Of a DNA stretch of 64,000 bases, positions 61,101 to 64,000 are shown in pieces (the stretch's first letter is position 1; each line of letters begins with the position of its first letter). The DNA lies in NCBI RefSeq assembly GCF_009602425.1, contig NW_022261360.1:212656-276655 (forward strand). The letters are read 5' to 3'. The notes under the pieces are model-generated. The model searched no databases. It was not told the DNA's origin and worked only from the letters and a program-made list of their open reading frames with translations. Position numbers and translations under genes: made by a program. The DNA comes from Actinia tenebrosa (taxonomy: Eukaryota; Cnidaria; Anthozoa; Actiniaria; Actiniidae).

Positions 61101-64000
61101 TTCCCTCCCTCCATCCTCCTTCACTCCATCCGTCCTCCTTCCCTACCTCCATCCTCCTTCCCTCTCTCCGTATTCCTTCCCTCCCTTCGTCCTCCTTCCC
61201 TCTCTCCGTATTCCTTCCCTCCCTTCGTCCTCCTTCCCTCTCTCCGTACTCCTTCCCTCCCTCCGTCCTCCTTCCCTCTCTCCGTACTCCTTCCCTCCCT
61301 CCGTCCTCCTTCCCTCTCTCCGTGCTCCTTCCCTCCCACCATCCTCCTTCACTCCATCCGTCCTCCTTCCCTCTCTCCGTCCTTCTTCACTTGTTGCATT
61401 CATTCTTTCATCCCTACCTCCGTCATCCTCCTTCCCTTTCTTCATTCCTTCCTTCCCTCCCTACCTTCCTTACTTCCTTATTCCTTCCCACTACCACACA
61501 CCCACTCACTGTCTCCTTAATCTTTCAGGAACATCTTCTAGATCTGTTCTTCGCTATGTTTTATGCCTCCGTCAACGTTGGTGCTGTCCTCTGCATGTAC
61601 TTCATTCCGATAGTCAGGAGTGAGTACCACAATCCGCTATAAGATTTATTTTTATTTTGTCTCATGTTGGTCACCCTGTGGCGCGTGGCATGACGTCATG
61701 GTTGCTAGGTTACTGAGGCTTAGTCTTACCCCATTGTTGGGCACTTCACTCACTTTTCATTCAAATATATTGAAGATCAATTTTTGTAGTAGTTTTCATT
61801 TTGACAACAAAAAGTTTTCCGTGTACCTCTTTCTATATGTCTTACATTCTGTACTGACAATTGCCATCTTTCTTTTTTCTCTTTAGCTGATGTACAGTGT
61901 TATGGCAGGGACTGCTACCCCGCTGTGTTTGGCATCAACACTGTTCTTATTATCGTGGCTTTTTGTAAGTCGTTTCCTGCCATTTTCCTGTCTTTTTTTA
62001 CTTAGTGAATCAGATTGCTGGAAAAAGAGCCAGAGGGTTTGGAAATGTCATATTATAAAAAAAACTCAACCAACTACGGCCATAACTAACAGATAATTGA
62101 AATATAGCTGGTAAGGTTTTATGGAGTAAGAACTGCCCTCGAATCAAGCGAGAGGCCTAACAAACTCTACTCACATGTGAATCGTACCCTAGAACCCCAG
62201 AGGTGAGCTTGAGGTTAGTTCACTATCCCTATAGCTATGTCATTCGCGATTCCCTTCGACTTCTGAAGATATAGTCAACAACACTGTCATATGTGCTACT
62301 TGAATCAAGAGAATTTACTAACAGTCGTCTATTAATATTATTGCACGTAGTGGCATTCATTGGTGGGAAGCGTATGTACACCTTAAAAGACCCAGCAGGG
62401 AATGTGTTCATCAAAGTTATCAAAATAGTTGGGGTGAGTACAAACACTTCGTATCCAAATACTCCAAATTGTTAAGGAAGAATTCCCTTCCCCCCTCCCC
62501 CACAGTACTTCTGGAAAGAAGGACTTACCCCTCCCCCTCCCATTTTTGTAATAGTATCATGGAACCATATCTTGTGTTTTCATAGCATGCACTAGGAAAC
62601 AAGATATCTGGAAGTGGTCCTCCTAACACCACTCACTGGCTGGACAATGCTCTGGACACTTATGAGGTAAAGATGGTGATGTTCATGATCAAAGATCGAG
62701 GCTTGGGTTCATCTTTCTTTAATGTGTTGTTTCTTGTTTTATAGCAAAAAGAAGTCAACGATGTTCGCATGTTGTTGCGTGTTCTCGTCATGTATATACC
62801 ACTACCTGTATTCTGGGCGTTGTTCCATCAACAGGTACGTCATGTTACCTTCCCTCCCTCCAAGCCTCGTTCACAGGGTCCACTTTCCAAGGAAGAGGGA
62901 GATTAAGTGGGCCCTGGGAACAAGGTTAACGTCATCTTCTCCCTGCGTCTTAATTCTCTTTACCTCTTCCAATGCACACTCTCCACCAAGAGAATGTCTC
63001 CTCTTACAAACCTTCCCTCCTTTGAACGATATTGTTTTTTCTCCAGGGATCCAGTTGGACTCTTCAAGCAGAGCAGATGGACGGCGATTTGGTACGTTTG
63101 ATTTTATTGCTTTGTTATTGTATTCATGTATAGTTTATTCACAGTCTAACGTTGCCTACTCTCACCTCTTCACAGGGTCCACTTGGTACACTACGATCGG
63201 ATCAGATTCAGGTCAGTACCATGTAGTTCTAGTTTGATATTTAAATGATTAAACTATGCTAATATGATCATATTTGGATTGATCACAGGCTCTCAACCCT
63301 ATCCTGGTTCTGATCTTGATTCCTTTGTATGATGCTGTTATCTACCCAATGTTTGAACGATGTCAATTCCCCCTGAGGTTAGTGTCTTCTTCTCTCTCCA
63401 CCCTGTATCCACATCGTAGTCTAGTCTTGTTTCATTGTCTTGTATAGTCTTGCATATAGTCTGGTATCCTAGCAACGAAGAAGTGACATAATAACAGTAT
63501 GTCATATGTTTGGTTTCCAGTCCCTTGAAGCGAATGACGGGAGGTCTTGGTCTTGCGGGCGTGGCTTTTGTCATCTGTGCGTTCGTCCAAATCAAGATCC
63601 AGGTTTGTATTTAGTTTGTATTTGTGTTTAGTCACGCTAGTTTTACACGATCTTACCAGGTCGCGCGAATGTAACACAATCATCAGTTATTCACACAAAA
63701 GTAACACAGTCAAGCAGCTAGTCACGCGAAGGTCACACAATCAAGCAGCTAGTCACGCGAAGGTCACACAATCAAGTAGCACACTTATTAAATTGTCATA
63801 ACAAGGTGACAATCTACAAATCTCTGGCTATAAGCTTATTAACAATGTCCACCATGTTTTGCTTCCATGTTTAGACGGTAGGTGTTGGTCCTTCCATTCC
63901 ATCTTCGGGTCACACAAGCGTCCAGTTCATCAACACCATTCCATGTGATGTCAGTATTAATCCTACCTCCTTCTTTAGAGTGGATCTCAAGTATGGCGAG
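58182..64000 (+). CDS. SLC15A1: SLC15 (PEPT/POT) peptide transporter, N-terminal 451 aa, cut by window end
   Basis: 16 exons in the window: 58182-58230, 59095-59141, 59310-59394, 60051-60192, 60539-60625, 60823-60964, 61529-61619, 61887-61964, 62351-62433, 62586-62666, 62745-62834, 63047-63091, 63176-63211, 63289-63377, 63521-63602, 63875-64000 (open at the right edge; 1353 nt, in phase). Matches proton-coupled oligopeptide transporters: TEFGERFSYYGIK in TM1, IGAMIADSFLGKYR after TM2, the PTR2 signature GNIKPCLAAFGGDQF, TM5-6 (FFAMFYASVNVGAVL), CYGRDCYPAVFGIN, FWALFHQQGSSWTLQAEQMD (PEPT-type QQxSxW) and LIPLYDAVIYPMFERC. It imports di- and tripeptides with H+. The last exon shown enters the large extracellular loop. 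About 250 residues should lie beyond 64000. PEPT1 and PEPT2 cannot be told apart. Confidence 0.93.
59493..59776 (-). repeat. Five-fold tandem of SINE tail unit (57 bp) in SLC15 intron 3
   Basis: Five head-to-tail units of about 57 bp. Each has GGGCTGATCTAAGTCAGG, CATGGCAAACTCAC or CATGGCTAACTCAC, and a GAACCCTGAAACAAC junction. On the minus strand this is the tail of the SINE family (GAGTTAGC...CCTGACTTAGATCAGCCC). Confidence 0.85.
59830..59995 (-). mobile_element. SINE head attached to the expanded tail, SLC15 intron 3
   Basis: On the minus strand GGTGTGTGGTGTAGCAGTAA, then CACCTCTGGGTGTCTCAGG and ACTCGCCATC match the head at 39225-39295. A C homopolymer with one N (59848) separates it from the tail array. 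Confidence 0.55.
61015..61500. repeat. CTTCCCTCCCTCCGTCCTC minisatellite in SLC15 intron 6
   Basis: Pyrimidine-only tandem array with a period near 38 bp made of two alternating half-units (CCCTCTCTCCGTACTCC and CCCTCCCTCCGTCCTCC). It produces long open frames in all plus-strand phases, which are not genes. Confidence 0.9.
62130..62240 (-). mobile_element. SINE head fragment in SLC15 intron 8
   Basis: CTCTACTCACATGTGAATCG and CCCCAGAGGTGAGCTTGAGG correspond to the head region at 59905-59960. No tail is visible. Confidence 0.4.

Noticed and set aside
60936-61642. Three overlapping Ser/Pro-rich plus-strand frames of about 200 aa and Gly/Arg/Glu-rich minus frames
   Set aside because: Produced by the pyrimidine minisatellite in an SLC15 intron; open in many phases and crossing a real exon.

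Overview
The window looks like nuclear DNA from an animal with short introns and no signs of bacteria or plasmids. The genes are multi-exon with GT-AG introns, mostly 100-700 bp. Several products are close to vertebrate orthologues from end to end (UPF1, PINCH, Cezanne/OTUD7, KIF24, NUDT2, ELL, SLC22, SLC15). A long array of 40-residue TPR repeats, a stand-alone death-effector-like domain, an A+T-rich background and dense small foldback elements make an anthozoan cnidarian (coral or sea anemone) my best guess. That assignment is inference. The two internal N gaps and one isolated N show a draft assembly.

Layout: (1) 1-5.9 kb, minus strand: a DED-like protein whose stop codon abuts a perfect 96-bp palindrome, then an 856-aa single-exon TPR protein. 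(2) 5.98-12.1 kb, minus: an eight-exon, 1369-aa Lys/Ser/Glu-rich protein I cannot name. (3) 13.2-17.0 kb, minus: PINCH (LIMS), 13 exons, five LIM domains. (4) 18.3-19.0 kb, minus: an intronless KLF9/13-type factor. (5) 21.0-29.9 kb, plus: UPF1, 28 exons, 1116 aa. (6) 32.7-35.3 kb, minus: OTUD7/Cezanne deubiquitinase, head-to-head with (7) 36.0-42.6 kb, plus: KIF24-type kinesin. (8) 42.9-43.4 kb, minus: NUDT2, tail-to-tail with KIF24. (9) 43.7-47.3 kb, minus: an SLC22 transporter. (10) 49.5-56.7 kb, plus: ELL elongation factor. (11) 58.2-64.0 kb, plus: SLC15 peptide transporter, running off the right edge. For every spliced model I joined exons by hand. All exon phases agree and each finished CDS total is divisible by three, which is strong internal support.

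Most of the genes are unrelated housekeeping loci (mRNA surveillance, adhesion scaffolding, ubiquitin editing, centriole kinesin, transcription elongation, solute transport), so I do not read the window as one pathway. The unusual material is in introns and spacers. At least eight foldback or TIR elements of several families are present, with a multi-copy MITE family marked by TTAGTGCT near its ends and a tRNA-headed SINE family with a 57-bp tail that is tandemly expanded in one copy. An intron of ELL holds a tRNA-like 90-bp tandem array in which two variants alternate. The DED/TPR pair at the left edge is the best candidate for an undescribed functional module. I saw no LTR element, no reverse transcriptase or transposase ORF, no CRISPR and no canonical functional tRNA or rRNA gene.
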